A stretch of DNA of 64,000 bases from DATEDA01 sp963827595 (GCA_963827595.1 CAWHBT010000017.1:18102-82101), one strand, 5' to 3'; counted from the first letter of the stretch, positions 8,166 through 16,955 are shown. The notes: generated by a model not told the origin, from the letters alone. Translations and numbers: made by a program.

Positions 8166-10859
8166 CTACACCGTGGCCGGATTGGGCTTGGCTGGGTCGA
8201 TGCCGTACTTCCTGATCGCCTCCGCCACGAGCGCCGGCTTGACCGCGCCGTCCTCGGCGAGCGCCTTCAGCGCGGCGATCGTCACCCAGTACCGATTCAC
8301 CTCGAAGAAATACCGCAGCTTCTCGCGCGTGTCCGAGCGCCCGAAGCCGTCGGTCCCGAGCACGCGAAAGCGCATCCCGCTCGGGATGAACGGGCGGATC
8401 TGGTCGGCGAAAGCCTTCATGTAATCGGTCGAGGCGATGACGGGCCCGCCGCGGCCCTCGAGCCGCGTCTCGACGTAGGACTTGCGCGGCGGCGCCGCCG
8501 GATGGAGCATGTTCCAGCGGTCGGCGTCGAGGCCTTCGCGCCGCAGCTCGGTGAAGCTGGGGCAGCTCCAGAGGTCGGCGCCGACGCCCCAGTCCTTCTC
8601 GAGCAGCTCCGCGGCGGCGATCACCTCGCGCAGGATCGTGCCGCTGCCCAGGAGCTGCACCTTGAGCTTGGGCTTCCCGCTCGCCTCCTTCAGCAGATAC
8701 ATCCCCTTCAGGATGCTTTCCTCGGGGCGCTTGTCGGCGACCTCGGCGAGACCCGGATGGGTGTAGTTCTCGTTCATCACGGTGATGTAGTAGAAGACGT
8801 CTTCCTGGTTGGTCACCATCCGCCGCAACCCGTCGTGGATGATGACCGCGAGCTCGAACGCGAACGTCGGGTCGTAGGACACGCAGTTCGGGATCACCGA
8901 CGAGAGGACGTGGCTGTGGCCGTCCTCGTGCTGCAGCCCCTCGCCGTTCAGCGTCGTGCGGCCCGCGGTCCCGCCGAGGAGGAACCCGCGCGCCCGCTGG
9001 TCGCCGGCCGCCCACGCGAGGTCGCCGACCCGCTGCAGGCCGAACATCGAGTAGTAGATGTAGAACGGCACCGTCACCAGGTTGGAGTGGCAGTACGAGG
9101 TCGCGGCGGCGATCCACGACGAGAACGCGCCGGCCTCGGTGATGCCCTCCTCGAGGATCTGGCCGGCCTTGTCCTCGCGGTAGTACATCACCTGGTCCTT
9201 GTCCTGCGGCGTGTACTTCTGACCCTCGGACGAGTAGATGCCGAGCTGCCGGAACATGCCCTCCATGCCGAACGTGCGCGCCTCGTCCGGCACGATCGGG
9301 ACGACGTGCTTGCCGAGGTTCTTGTCGCGGACCAGCGCGGTGAGGATGCGCACGAACGCCATCGTCGTCGAGATCTCGCGGTCCTGCGCCTTGAGCACCG
9401 CCTCGAACGCGTCCAGGCCGGGCACCTGCGGCACGACGTCCGCCTGCCGGCGCCGCTGCGGCAGGTAGCCGCCCAGGGCTTTGCGCCGCTCGTGCAGGTA
9501 CTTCATCTCCGGCGAGTCCGGCGGCGGCATGTAGAACGGCAGCTCCTCGAGTTGCGCGTCCGGGATCGGGATCTTGAACCGGTCGCGAAACTGCCTGATC
9601 GACTCGACGTCCATCTTCTTCTGCTGGTGCGCCGTCATGCGCCCCTCGGCGATGCGGCCGAGGCCGTAGCCCTTGATGGTCTTCGCGAGGATGACGGTCG
9701 GCTGATCCTTGTGCTTGGTCGCGGCGGCGTAGGCGGCGTAGATCTTGTGCGGATCGTGGCCGCCGCGGTTCAGCCGCCAGATGTCGTCGTCGGTCATGCG
9801 CGACACCAGCTCCAGCAGCTTCGGATGCTTGCCGAAGAAGTGCTTGCGCACGAACGCGCCGTCGTTCGCCTTGTAGTTCTGGTACTCGCCGTCGACGGCC
9901 TCGAGCATGACCTGCTTGAGGATGCCCTCGCTGTCGCGCGCGAGCAGCGGGTCCCAGTACGACCCCCAGGTCAGCTTGATCACGTTCCACCCGGCGCCGC
10001 GGAAGTCGCCTTCGAGCTCCTGGATGATCTTACCGTTGCCCCGCACCGGGCCGTCGAGCCGCTGCAGGTTGCAGTTGATGACGAAGATCAGGTTGTCGAG
10101 CCGCTCGCGCGCCGCGAGCCCGATCGCGCCGAGCGACTCGGGCTCGTCCATCTCGCCGTCGCCGCAAAACACCCACACCTTGCGGTTCGCGGTGTCCGCC
10201 AGCCCACGTGCGTGCAGATACTTGAGGAACCGCGCCATGTAGATGCCCTGGATCGGCCCGAGCCCCATCGACACCGTCGGGAACTGCCAGAAGTCGGGCA
10301 TGAGCCACGGGTGCGGATAGGACGAGATCCCCTTGCCGTCGACCTCGCGCCGGAAGTTGCGGAGCTGTTCCTCCGTCAGCCGGCCCTCCTGGAACGCGCG
10401 GGCATAGATGCCGGGCGCCGAATGGCCCTGGAAGTAGACGAGGTCGCCGCCGTGACCTTCGTGCGGCGCATTCCAGAAGTGATTGAAGCCGGCCCCGAAC
10501 AGCGTGCCGACGGAGGCGAAGCTCGCGATGTGGCCGCCGAGGTCGCCGTCGCCCTTGTTGGCCTTCGCCACCATGACCATCGCGTTCCAGCGCATGTAGG
10601 AGCGGTTCCGCTCCTCGAGCGCGGCGTCGCCCGGGGAGCGCTCCTCGAGGTGCGGCGGGATGGTGTTGATGTAGGCGGTGTTGGCGCTGTACGGGATGTA
10701 CGCGCCCGACCGGCGGGCCTCGTCGATCAGCCGCTCGAGCAGGTAGTGCGCCCGCTCGGGCCCTTCCCGCTCGATGACCGCATCCAGGGCCTCGATCCAT
10801 TCCTGGGTCTCGAGGGTGTCGGGATCATTGGCGGCTTGGAAATCGGGAACGGCAGCCAT
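8166..10859 (-). CDS. aceE: Pyruvate dehydrogenase E1 component, homodimeric type
   Basis: Thiamine-diphosphate enzyme that decarboxylates pyruvate and reductively acetylates E2. The 897-aa length fits the homodimeric AceE family. Visible hallmarks are WVFCGDGEMDEPESLGAIGL (GDG cofactor motif), HFGKHPKLLELVSRMTDDDI, YYREDKAGQILEEGITEAGA, VPFYIYYSMFGLQR and the C-terminal TDYMKAFADQIRPF region. The start at 10859 (MAAVPDFQ) has GGAGGG eight bases upstream; the frame extends further upstream only through a TTG without support. First gene of aceE-aceF-lpdA, divergent from folD across a 241-base gap, which contains a TATAAT on the minus strand at 10997-11002 but no clear -35. Confidence 0.97.
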   Translation of the reverse strand: MAAVPDFQAANDPDTLETQEWIEALDAVIEREGPERAHYLLERLIDEARRSGAYIPYSANTAYINTIPPHLEERSPGDAALEERNRSYMRWNAMVMVAKANKGDGDLGGHIASFASVGTLFGAGFNHFWNAPHEGHGGDLVYFQGHSAPGIYARAFQEGRLTEEQLRNFRREVDGKGISSYPHPWLMPDFWQFPTVSMGLGPIQGIYMARFLKYLHARGLADTANRKVWVFCGDGEMDEPESLGAIGLAARERLDNLIFVINCNLQRLDGPVRGNGKIIQELEGDFRGAGWNVIKLTWGSYWDPLLARDSEGILKQVMLEAVDGEYQNYKANDGAFVRKHFFGKHPKLLELVSRMTDDDIWRLNRGGHDPHKIYAAYAAATKHKDQPTVILAKTIKGYGLGRIAEGRMTAHQQKKMDVESIRQFRDRFKIPIPDAQLEELPFYMPPPDSPEMKYLHERRKALGGYLPQRRRQADVVPQVPGLDAFEAVLKAQDREISTTMAFVRILTALVRDKNLGKHVVPIVPDEARTFGMEGMFRQLGIYSSEGQKYTPQDKDQVMYYREDKAGQILEEGITEAGAFSSWIAAATSYCHSNLVTVPFYIYYSMFGLQRVGDLAWAAGDQRARGFLLGGTAGRTTLNGEGLQHEDGHSHVLSSVIPNCVSYDPTFAFELAVIIHDGLRRMVTNQEDVFYYITVMNENYTHPGLAEVADKRPEESILKGMYLLKEASGKPKLKVQLLGSGTILREVIAAAELLEKDWGVGADLWSCPSFTELRREGLDADRWNMLHPAAPPRKSYVETRLEGRGGPVIASTDYMKAFADQIRPFIPSGMRFRVLGTDGFGRSDTREKLRYFFEVNRYWVTIAALKALAEDGAVKPALVAEAIRKYGIDPAKPNPATV

Positions 10860-11100
10860 CGGGAAACCCTCCGGGGACCGGCGACGAAACGTGTTGTCGT
10901 TTTGCTCGGGAAGCTTAATCCACGGCTCGCAGGCGAGGCAATTTGCGGGCTTCACCGCGGCTGGCCTCTCTATCGCACTACGCAATACCGTTCCGGATTA
11001 TACAATAGACCGTGGTGGCCGCCGAGCGGCCGGGGTGCCGACCGCCCCTGCTAGAATCTTTGCGCCTCACCCGTCCCCCCGTCCCAGGCAGCAGCTCCCC

Positions 11101-12003
11101 GTGGACACCCACGTCATCGACGGCACCGCTTTGTCCAGGCGTCTGCGGAGCGACCTCGCGGCCCGCGCGGCGACCCTCGGCGCCGGCGGGGTACGCCCCG
11201 GGCTCGCCGCGATCGAGGTCGGGGAGCACCCCGCGTCCCGGGTCTACGTGCGGAACAAGCTCAAGGCGTGCGCGGAAGTCGGGCTCCGCTCGGAGCACGT
11301 CGCGCTGCCGGACGCCACCTCCGAACCCGAGCTCCTGGCGCGGATTCGCGCGCTGAACGACGACCCCCGCATCCACGGCATCCTCGTCCAGCTCCCGCTG
11401 CCGAAGCACATCTCCGGCGAGCGGGTGCTGTCGGCGGTCGCGCCCGGCAAGGACGTCGATGCGTTCCATCCCCTCAACGTCGGTCTCCTCGCCGCCGGAC
11501 ACGCGCGCTTCGTGCCATGCACCCCGGCGGCGGTGATGGCGATCCTCGAGGCCGAGGGCGTGAATCCCTGGGCGCAGCACGCGGTCATCGTCGGGGCGAG
11601 CAACATCGTCGGCAAGCCCACGGCGGCGCTGCTCTTGCAGCGGGGGGCCACCGTCACCCTCTGCAACTCAAAGACGAAAGACCTCGCTGACCACACGGGG
11701 CGCGCGGACATTCTGGTCGTCGCCGTCGGCAAGCCGCGGCTGGTCACGGGAGCAATGGTCAAGCGCGGCGCCGTCGTGATCGACGTCGGCATCAACCGTC
11801 TCCCCGACGGCAAGCTCGTCGGCGACTGTGATTTCGCGAGCCTCGTCGGCGTCGCGGCGCGCGCGACCCCGGTCCCGGGCGGGGTCGGCCCCATGACGAT
11901 CACGATGCTGCTCGCGAACACGATCCGCGCCGCGGAGCTGGCGAGCCCGGAGCGGCGGCCGGAACAAGGGGCCGACGTCCCCTTGCAGGTGCGCCGAGGT
12001 TGA
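11101..12003 (+). CDS. folD: Bifunctional methylene-THF dehydrogenase/cyclohydrolase
   Basis: Interconverts 5,10-methylene-THF and 10-formyl-THF via methenyl-THF, feeding purine and formyl-Met synthesis. Motifs: YVRNKLKACAEVGL (catalytic Lys in the family's YxxxK), GILVQLPLPKHI, KDVDAFHPLNVG, VIVGASNIVGKPTA (nucleotide site) and ATPVPGGVGPMTITMLL near the C-terminus. I place the start at GTG 11101 (VDTHVIDGTALS), giving 300 aa. There is no ATG in a better position, and the upstream in-frame extension has no family similarity. A TAGAAT at 11052-11057 could be a -10 element, without a recognisable -35. Confidence 0.93.
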   Translation: MDTHVIDGTALSRRLRSDLAARAATLGAGGVRPGLAAIEVGEHPASRVYVRNKLKACAEVGLRSEHVALPDATSEPELLARIRALNDDPRIHGILVQLPLPKHISGERVLSAVAPGKDVDAFHPLNVGLLAAGHARFVPCTPAAVMAILEAEGVNPWAQHAVIVGASNIVGKPTAALLLQRGATVTLCNSKTKDLADHTGRADILVVAVGKPRLVTGAMVKRGAVVIDVGINRLPDGKLVGDCDFASLVGVAARATPVPGGVGPMTITMLLANTIRAAELASPERRPEQGADVPLQVRRG

Positions 12004-12019
12004 GCTTTCCGAGGCTGCC

Positions 12020-12577
12020 ATGACGACCGCGCTGCTGCTCGTCGACATCCAGAACGACTATTTCCCGGGGGGCGCGATGGCGCTCGAGCGGATGGACGCC
12101 GCCGCCGCCAACGCCGCGCGACTGCTCGCGGCGTTCCGGGAGCGCGGGCTGGCCACCTTCCACGTGCGCCACCTCTCGGTTCGCTCCGGTGCGACGTTCT
12201 TCGTTCCCGGGACCCCGGGCGCCGAGATTCACCCTTCGGTCGCGCCGCGGGCGGGCGAGCCGCTAGTCGAGAAGAACTTCCCCAACAGCTTCCGCGGCAC
12301 CGATCTCGAGCAGCGGCTGCGCGGGGCGAGCGTCGACGGCCTGGTGATCGCGGGCGCGATGAGCCACATGTGCATCGACGCCACGACCCGCGCCGCGTTC
12401 GATCAGGGCTTCAAGTGCACGGTCGCCGAGGACGCGTGCGCAACGCGCGCGCTCGAGTTCGGCGGCCGCTCGCTGCCGGCAAGCGACGTTCACGCCGCGT
12501 TCATGGCGGCGCTCGCCGCACCCTACGCCAAGATCACGTCGACCGACGCGTGCCTCGCGTCGCTCGCGGCGGGCTGA
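12020..12577 (+). CDS. Isochorismatase-family cysteine hydrolase
   Basis: A 185-aa single-domain member of the isochorismatase-like hydrolases. The family triad is visible: Asp9 (LLLVDIQNDYF), Lys85 (VEKNFPNSF) and Cys118 (GAMSHMCIDATTRAAFDQG). Members hydrolyse nicotinamide, isochorismate, ureido or similar amide bonds; the sequence alone does not decide the substrate. GAGG precedes the ATG. It lies 16 bases after folD and 37 before prlC, so co-transcription is likely. Confidence 0.85.
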   Translation: MTTALLLVDIQNDYFPGGAMALERMDAAAANAARLLAAFRERGLATFHVRHLSVRSGATFFVPGTPGAEIHPSVAPRAGEPLVEKNFPNSFRGTDLEQRLRGASVDGLVIAGAMSHMCIDATTRAAFDQGFKCTVAEDACATRALEFGGRSLPASDVHAAFMAALAAPYAKITSTDACLASLAAG

Positions 12578-12614
12578 ACACAACAGGGAGTCCGCAACCT
12601 TGGAGACTCCGGTC

Positions 12615-14810
12615 ATGCTGAGGACCGAATCCCCCCCGGCCGCGGATGCGGCCATCCCCCTGGACCGGGGGGAAGGCGAGCAATCGCCCAACCCGCTGCT
12701 CGACTTCTCGGACCTGCCGCGGTTCGCGGCCGTCGGGCCGGAGCACATCGCTCCGGCCGTCGACCGGCTGCTCGCCGAGAACCGCGCGCTCATCGCGCGA
12801 CTCACCGCGGGCGACGCGCCGCCCACGTGGTCCGGCGTCGTGCAGCCGCTCGAGGACGCGAACGAGCGCCTCAGCCGGGCGTGGGGCATCGTCGCGCACC
12901 TGCACGGGGTGCTCGATTCGCCGGCGCTCCGCGAGGCGTACAAGGCCAACCAGCCGAAGATCGTCCAGTACTGGACCGAGCTCGGCCAGAACCTGGCGCT
13001 GTTCGAGAAATACAAGGCGCTCCAGGCCGCGCCGGAGCACGCGCGCCTCGGCCGCGCGCAGCAGAAAGTCATCGCGAACGAGCTGCGCGACTTCCGGCTC
13101 TCGGGTGCGGAGCTCGAGCCCGAGCCGAAGCGCCGCTTCGCCGCGATCCAGGAGGAGCTCGCGAAGGTCGCGACCAAGTTCTCCGAGAACCTGCTCGACG
13201 CGACCAACGCCTATGCCGTCCACGTGGAGGATCGCGCGGCGCTCGCGGGCATCCCCGAGGACGTGCTCGAGACGGCGCGCGCCGCCGCGGAGAAGGACGG
13301 CCGGCGCGGCTGGAAGCTCCTGCTGCACGCGCCGTGCTTCGTCCCGGTGATGCAGTACGCCGAGCACCGGGCCTTGCGCGAGACGGTGTACCGCGGTTTC
13401 GTCACGCGCGCGTCCGAGGAGTTCGCGGCGGCGTTCGCGGCCAAGGCCGCGTTCGAGACCGAGGTCGGCAGCCGGCCCGCGCCGGAACCGCCGTCGGCCG
13501 GCGAGCTCGCGGCCTGGGACAACACGCCGCTGATCGCACGGATCCTCGTGCTGCGACGCGAGGCGGCCGAGCTGCTCGGCTACGCGAGCCCGGCGCAGGT
13601 CTCGCTGGTGCCGAAGATGGCGCAGTCGCCGCGCCAGGTGCTCGAGTTCCTGAACGACCTCGCGGCCAGGGCGCTCCCCTACGCGAAGCGCGACTGGGCG
13701 GAGCTCACGGCGTTCGCCGCCGGCGAGCTCGGCCTGCCAGCGATCGCGGCCTGGGACGTGGCCTTCGCGTCGGAGAAGCTGCGGCAGGCGCGCTACGCGT
13801 TCTCCGACCAGGAGGTGAAGCAGTACTTTCCCGAGCCGAAGGTGCTCGCCGGCATGTTCCGCGTCGTCGAGACGCTCTACGGCCTGCGCATCGCCGAGGA
13901 CCGCGCCGAGACCTGGGATCCATCGGTACGCTTCTTCCGCATCACCGACGCCGGTGGCGAGCCCATCGGGCGCTTCTACCTCGATCCCTACGCGCGCGAC
14001 ACGAAGCGCGGCGGAGCGTGGATGGACGAGGCGATCACGCGTCGCCGCGCCGGGGAGCGCGTGCAGGCGCCGGTCGCCTACCTGGTGTGCAATTTCTCGG
14101 CGCCGGTCGGCGGGAAGCCCGCGCTCCTGACCCACGACGACGTGCTGACGCTGTTCCACGAGTTCGGCCACGGGCTGCACCACCTGCTCACGCAGATCGA
14201 CTACGTCGGCGTGTCCGGCATCCACGGCGTCGAGTGGGATGCCGTCGAGCTGCCGAGCCAGTTCATGGAGAACTTCTGCTGGGAGTGGGACGTGCTCGCC
14301 CACATGAGCGCGCACGTCGACTCAGGCGCGCCGCTGCCGCGGTCGCTCTACGACAAGATGATCGCGGCGAAGAACTTCCAGTCGGGCATGCAGACCGTGC
14401 GCCAGCTCGAGTACGCGCTGTTCGACATGCGACTGCACGACGACTTCGACGCGGGCGGCGGGCGCTCGCCGCTCGCGCTGCTCGACGAGGTCCGCGCGCA
14501 GGTCGCGGTGTCGTTCCCGCCCGCGTACAACCGCTTCCCCAACACGTTCTCGCACATCTTCGCCGGCGGGTACGGGGCCGGCTACTACAGCTACAAGTGG
14601 GCGGAGGTGCTGTCCGCCGACGCCTACAGCCTGTTCGAAGAGAACGGCGTGCTCGACCCGGCGACCGGCGCCAGGTTCCGAGCCGAAGTCCTCGCCGTCG
14701 GCGGCAGCCGGCCGGCGATCGAGTCGTTCACGGCGTTCCGCGGCCGCGCGCCGACCGTGGACGCACTACTTCGTCACGGCGGCATGACCGGCGAAGTCGC
14801 GGCCGCCTGA
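12615..14810 (+). CDS. prlC: Oligopeptidase A, M3 metallopeptidase
   Basis: Cytoplasmic zinc endopeptidase that degrades oligopeptides, including cleaved signal peptides. The N-terminus has the PrlC-type pattern NPLLDFSDLPRFAAVGPEHI. The catalytic HExxH is TLFHEFGHGLHHLL, with the downstream third ligand region GIHGVEWDAVELPSQFMENF. The C-terminal SHIFAGGYGAGYYSYKWAEV block is also typical. About 731 aa. The frame can also begin at a TTG at 12600 (preceded by GGGAG), but the ATG at 12615 with GGAG nine bases upstream is equally plausible. Third gene of a folD-led run. Confidence 0.95.
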   Translation: MLRTESPPAADAAIPLDRGEGEQSPNPLLDFSDLPRFAAVGPEHIAPAVDRLLAENRALIARLTAGDAPPTWSGVVQPLEDANERLSRAWGIVAHLHGVLDSPALREAYKANQPKIVQYWTELGQNLALFEKYKALQAAPEHARLGRAQQKVIANELRDFRLSGAELEPEPKRRFAAIQEELAKVATKFSENLLDATNAYAVHVEDRAALAGIPEDVLETARAAAEKDGRRGWKLLLHAPCFVPVMQYAEHRALRETVYRGFVTRASEEFAAAFAAKAAFETEVGSRPAPEPPSAGELAAWDNTPLIARILVLRREAAELLGYASPAQVSLVPKMAQSPRQVLEFLNDLAARALPYAKRDWAELTAFAAGELGLPAIAAWDVAFASEKLRQARYAFSDQEVKQYFPEPKVLAGMFRVVETLYGLRIAEDRAETWDPSVRFFRITDAGGEPIGRFYLDPYARDTKRGGAWMDEAITRRRAGERVQAPVAYLVCNFSAPVGGKPALLTHDDVLTLFHEFGHGLHHLLTQIDYVGVSGIHGVEWDAVELPSQFMENFCWEWDVLAHMSAHVDSGAPLPRSLYDKMIAAKNFQSGMQTVRQLEYALFDMRLHDDFDAGGGRSPLALLDEVRAQVAVSFPPAYNRFPNTFSHIFAGGYGAGYYSYKWAEVLSADAYSLFEENGVLDPATGARFRAEVLAVGGSRPAIESFTAFRGRAPTVDALLRHGGMTGEVAAA

Positions 14811-14916
14811 GGCGGGCGTGCACTATGTCGCACCGTGCCGCAGCGGCGCCGGGGCGCCGGCAGCGCGGTGTTATCATGCTCTCGTCATGTCCGCCGCGAC
14901 GCCGAGGGGAATCGCC

Positions 14917-15486
14917 ATGTCGAAACCGCTGCTCGCCGCGCTCGGACTCGTCGTCGGTTGCTTGGTCGCGGCCGTTGCGTCCGCCCAGATGTACCGCTGG
15001 GTCGACAAGGACGGCAAGGTCCACTACAGCGACACGCCGCCGCCATCCTCGGCGGGCAAGAGCGCGCAGCTGCGCTCGGGCGGCAACGTCACCGACACCG
15101 GCACGCTGCCGTACGCCCTGCAGCAGGCGGTCAAGAATTTTCCGGTCACGATCTACACCGCCGACAACTGCAAGGAGGCCTGCGCCGACGGCCGGAAGCT
15201 GCTGCAGAGCCGCGGCGTCCCGTTCCGCGAGGTCGCGATCGCCGACGAGAAAAGCCGGGAGGAGCTGAAGAAGGTGTCCGGCGGCGATGAGGTGCCGGTG
15301 ATGACCGTCGGCAAGAGCGTCACGAAGGGATTCGGCGCCGACGCGTGGCATCTCGCTCTCGACGCCGCTGGCTATCCGCGCTCGGGCCCGCCGCTGGCCG
15401 CTGAGACGCAGAAAGCGGCCGCGGCCGCGAAGACCCAGCCGGCAGACGGCGACCAGCCGAAGCTCGGCCCCTACGCGCCGCGGTAA
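14917..15486 (+). CDS. Exported DUF4124 / glutaredoxin-like protein
   Basis: A 189-aa protein with a signal peptide (MSKPLLAALGLVVGCLVAAVASA). A DUF4124 segment follows (QMYRWVDKDGKVHYSDTPPP, residues ~23-45), then a glutaredoxin-like thioredoxin fold (FPVTIYTADNCKEACADGRK, GVPFREVAIADEKSREELKK, VPVMTVGKSVTKGF). The putative redox site is a CxxxC (NCKEAC), wider than the usual CPYC/CxxC. Function unknown; a periplasmic thiol role is an inference. The start at 14917 is set by GAGGGGA immediately upstream; earlier in-frame ATGs exist at 14887 and above. It follows prlC with a 106-base gap. Confidence 0.75.
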   Translation: MSKPLLAALGLVVGCLVAAVASAQMYRWVDKDGKVHYSDTPPPSSAGKSAQLRSGGNVTDTGTLPYALQQAVKNFPVTIYTADNCKEACADGRKLLQSRGVPFREVAIADEKSREELKKVSGGDEVPVMTVGKSVTKGFGADAWHLALDAAGYPRSGPPLAAETQKAAAAAKTQPADGDQPKLGPYAPR

Positions 15487-15580
15487 TCCGCGGCAAGGCC
15501 GTCCAGGTCCGTCTCCCCGACGACCCCTGCGAGGCGCTCTCCGGGAACAGTCCGCGCCCGCGACTCCCGCCGGACCTACC

Positions 15581-15733
15581 CTACGGGTCCCGCCCCCAAC
15601 GCTCAAGCTTCCGGATCGCCTGCCAGCACTCACAAGCCAGCCCGGTGCGCCCTTGATCCAGCGCCCTGTTCATCCGCCGGCGCTCGAGCTTGATGAGCCA
15701 CTCGCGGATTAGGTCGGCGAAGCGCTGTATCAC
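15581..15733 (-). CDS. Small unknown protein in accessory patch
   Basis: A 50-codon frame starting at GTG 15733 and ending at TAG 15581. The product is basic and helical (start MIQRFADLIREWLIKLERRR) with two cysteines (ACEC). Its start overlaps the stop of the preceding small frame (GAGTGATA), a translational-coupling arrangement seen in phage-like gene runs. I do not recognise the family. No clear ribosome site is seen, so it may be a chance ORF. Confidence 0.3.
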   Translation of the reverse strand: MIQRFADLIREWLIKLERRRMNRALDQGRTGLACECWQAIRKLERWGRDP

Positions 15734-15825
15734 TCGCACGCCTTCACGACCTCGACGCTGGCCTTGGTGAGCCGCCTGCGCCGATCAGGCCCGCCCCTGC
15801 ATTCGCCGCGAGCTTCGAGGACCAC
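15730..15825 (-). CDS. Very small possible ORF coupled to its neighbour
   Basis: An open frame on the minus strand that ends at 15730, overlapping the start of the 50-aa frame. The first possible start is GTG at 15825 (VVLEARGECRGGPDRRRR...), although the open frame extends upstream to about 15880 without a start codon. Basic residues dominate. It may be a fragment of a longer lost gene, or noise. Confidence 0.15.
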   Translation of the reverse strand: MVLEARGECRGGPDRRRRLTKASVEVVKACE

Positions 15826-15894
15826 GGACCCTCCCGCCTTCGAGTGCTCTTCAAGACGAGGTTCAATTGCATGACCACGATAGGTCTAAGCATC

Positions 15895-15973
15895 TAGGCG
15901 AAGAGGGACTCGTCAACCCTCAACCCTCGGCACCTAACAGCGCCGATGCTCTGCCAACTTGAGCTATCCGCCT
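15895..15973 (-). tRNA. Degenerate tRNA-like sequence, Asn(GTT)-like
   Basis: The minus strand reads AGGCGGA-TA-GCTC...GAGC, then an anticodon-like arm with TGTTAG, then GAGGG...CCCTC and TTCGCCT-A. Acceptor ends AGGCGGA and TTCGCCT pair over 7 bp (one G-U), the D stem is GCTC/GAGC and the T stem GAGGG/CCCTC. All three loops depart from the tRNA norm: the D loop has an extra base, the anticodon arm is 20 nt instead of 17, the T loop has 9 nt (TTGACGAGT), and no CCA is encoded. It is probably a decayed or phage-type tRNA rather than a functional one. Confidence 0.45.
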
Positions 15974-16155
15974 AAGGCAAACCCTAATGCGTCTCCCTCG
16001 GCAAGAAGGCAAAACATCGTTACAAGAGTGAGCGACGTCACGTCGCTTGGGCATTCACCCGCGAGGCGCCGTCGACATAGCCGAATCAGCTCATCGTATT
16101 CCCGTGGTGAGCCCAGTACTGGAAATTCACCATCTTTGACTGTCGGCGCACGCAA
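15964..16155 (-). CDS. Hypothetical 63-aa protein
   Basis: ATG-initiated frame of 63 aa (MRAPTVKDGEFPVLGSPREY...), ending in a Leu/Ala/Gly-rich stretch (LALVTMFCLL-type). No domain is recognised. Its 3' end overlaps the first ten bases of the tRNA-like sequence, which argues against both being functional. It lies in a patch of short unknown frames. Confidence 0.35.
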   Translation of the reverse strand: MRAPTVKDGEFPVLGSPREYDELIRLCRRRLAGECPSDVTSLTLVTMFCLLAEGDALGFALGG

Positions 16156-16234
16156 GAGGGGCTAGGCTTTTCTTGCCGGCGCGCGAGCTCTCCCCGACAG
16201 ATGGGCGCGCCGTGGATAGGAGCGACCCGCGGCG

Positions 16235-16351
16235 ATGATCTCGAAAACAGCATCGGTTTACGACGACGCTATGCGCGCTATTTGGCAGGACGTGTGCATG
16301 GCAGCGCTACTTGCCGTCGTCGCGTGTGTCCTCGCGATCTTTGCTGCCTGA
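16235..16351 (+). CDS. Very small membrane protein (38 aa)
   Basis: A 38-codon frame with AGGAG ten bases before the ATG. Residues 1-21 are polar (MISKTASVYDDAMRAIWQDV) and 22-38 form one hydrophobic segment (MAALLAVVACVLAIFAA) reaching the stop. It resembles a small single-span membrane peptide. It is followed after 65 bases by the 81-aa frame on the same strand. Function unknown; small phage or stress membrane proteins look like this. Confidence 0.4.
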   Translation: MISKTASVYDDAMRAIWQDVCMAALLAVVACVLAIFAA

Positions 16352-16416
16352 ACGTGCTTTGCGAGCAAAGCCGGATGCGGCGCTCGAACTGAGGAACGAG
16401 CTCCGTGGAGGGAGAA

Positions 16417-16662
16417 ATGTCAACGGCTGAGGATAGGCGGCGTTGGATCGTGCGGCGGGTGTGGGTCGTCGATCCCGACGGGACGAAGCGGGGCGGGACG
16501 CTATGGTGGCTCGACCGCGATAGCGCGCAGATTCGGGTGGACAATCTCTCGGGTGTAACCGTGCTGCCAGTCGCGGCGCGCGGCAAGCGCTGGGACTTCG
16601 TCGATCGGTGGGATTTCGTCGATAGCCAAGGCAAGGCGCCCGTTGCTCGCTCTTTGGATTAG
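16417..16662 (+). CDS. Hypothetical 81-aa protein with internal tandem repeat
   Basis: Start at ATG 16417 with a strong GGAGGGAGA site. The product (MSTAEDRRRWIVRRVWVVDP...) looks like a compact beta-rich domain. It carries a short tandem duplication, RWDFVDRWDFVDS, near residues 59-71. I do not recognise the family. The good ribosome site makes this the most convincing gene of the accessory patch. The 293 bases that follow, to 16955, hold no gene I can support. Confidence 0.5.
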   Translation: MSTAEDRRRWIVRRVWVVDPDGTKRGGTLWWLDRDSAQIRVDNLSGVTVLPVAARGKRWDFVDRWDFVDSQGKAPVARSLD

Positions 16663-16955
16663 AGGCTGACCGACCGGTGCTGCGCGGCACTTTCAGCGGC
16701 TGGCAACCGCTCTCGAACTTGACCCGAACCTCGCCGAAATAGCCTGACGTCATCAAGGGGACGTGCAGAACGGCCGCCACGTCGGCGAAACTCTCCTTGC
16801 GCCATCGCCCGTCTTGGGGGCGAGCGAAGTCCCCCGGAGACGAGGCGGTAACTTGTCACTACCCCTCCGGCAACAATGCCCCCCGCGCGACTTCGGCCAG
16901 GCCTATCCTACGGACAGAGTTGGATAGGCCAGTGGTACACAACGAGGAAGTGACT

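Noticed and set aside
8118..11054. A 978-codon open frame on the plus strand, antisense to aceE and aceF.
   Set aside because: High-GC third-position bias keeps antisense frames open. The product has no protein-like motifs, while the minus-strand aceE has full family motifs.
10990..11060. Possible aceE/folD divergent promoters (TATAAT on minus, TACAAT and TAGAAT on plus).
   Set aside because: -10-like hexamers are present but no -35 at suitable distance, so I did not annotate them as features.
16307..16859. A minus-strand frame starting MAAVLHVPLMTSGYFGEVRV that looked protein-like.
   Set aside because: It overlaps the better-supported 81-aa gene, has no ribosome site and turns into Arg/Ser-rich sequence; possibly a decayed fragment.
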